DNA from: Echiichthys vipera
Taxonomy: Eukaryota > Chordata > Actinopteri > Perciformes > Trachinidae
NCBI GenBank assembly: GCA_963691815.1
Contig: OY829660.1
Location: 26,547,672-26,611,671, forward strand
Direction of reading: 5' to 3'
DNA length: 64,000 nt
The position numbers and the translations under genes were made by a program. The notes below the pieces were generated by a model. That model was not told the origin of the DNA. It did no database searches and saw nothing but the letters and a program-made list of their open reading frames with translations. Each line of letters opens with the position of its first letter. The first letter of the stretch is position 1. This document shows, piece by piece, positions 63,930 through 64,000 of the stretch.

Positions 63930-64000
63930 AGGCTGCGACACAGCAGGCTGCGACACAGCAGGCGGCAAAGCAGCGGCAAAGCAGCGGCAAAGCAGCGGCA
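63930..64000. repeat. Tandem repeats at the window end
   Basis: Two to three units of about 15 bases (GGCTGCGACACAGCA) pass into at least four 11-base units (GGCAAAGCAGC). The array is cut by the window edge. Confidence 0.85.

Overview
The window looks like intergenic or intronic DNA from a ray-finned fish, probably a percomorph teleost. The evidence is a dense mix of teleost-type non-LTR retrotransposons (L2, Rex1-like, Rex3-like RTE), tRNA-derived SINEs, Ty3/gypsy LTR elements, DNA transposons (hAT, piggyBac, PIF/Harbinger, Tc1-like) and long CA, CT, TCTA and AT microsatellites. I found no intact host gene, rRNA, tRNA or CRISPR array. Family names come from recognising protein blocks and tails by eye, not from a search. 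Most element borders are good to about 10-50 bases unless a target-site duplication (TSD) is quoted.

Layout. 0-8 kb: a decayed piggyBac transposase (minus), one possible host exon with a membrane helix (2593-2726, minus), an L2 element (minus) split by a 734-bp hAT-like element with an 8-bp TSD, two pieces of a hAT transposase and a SINE. 9-20 kb: a chain of LINE pieces (L2, RTE, Rex1-like, L2, RTE, another LINE, Rex1-like, L2), mostly on the minus strand, with a SINE and a short LINE tail inserted at recognisable TSDs. 20-26.7 kb: a likely solo LTR, an unassigned 229-codon frame, a LINE N-terminus with a 2A-like motif, RTE pieces around a short inverted-repeat element, and a Rex1-like copy whose tail runs into a 161-bp TCTA array. 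27-36 kb: SINEs, microsatellites, an L2 tail with a minisatellite, an LTR retrotransposon 5' end with a proline-tRNA-type primer site, and Tc1-like and Rex1-like remnants. 36.7-40.5 kb: a nearly full-length Rex1-like element (plus). 41-48 kb: an RLE-type LINE C-terminus, a Ty3/gypsy element with both LTRs but most of pol missing, and a 1766-bp Harbinger element with 21-bp perfect inverted ends. 51-54 kb: a hAT transposase pseudogene that still shows splice sites. 54.5-61.3 kb: an L2 tail split by a nearly intact 3.3-kb Rex1-like element, then an RTE (plus). 61.3-64 kb: no gene recognised.

There is no pathway or operon here. The relations between features are those of nested insertion. The order of events can be read from who interrupts whom, and in two cases (the hAT-like element in L2 at 3.5 kb, the Rex1-like element in L2 at 54.7 kb) removing the insert plus one TSD copy restores the host reading frame. 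The only hint of a cellular gene is the exon-like block at 2.6 kb.
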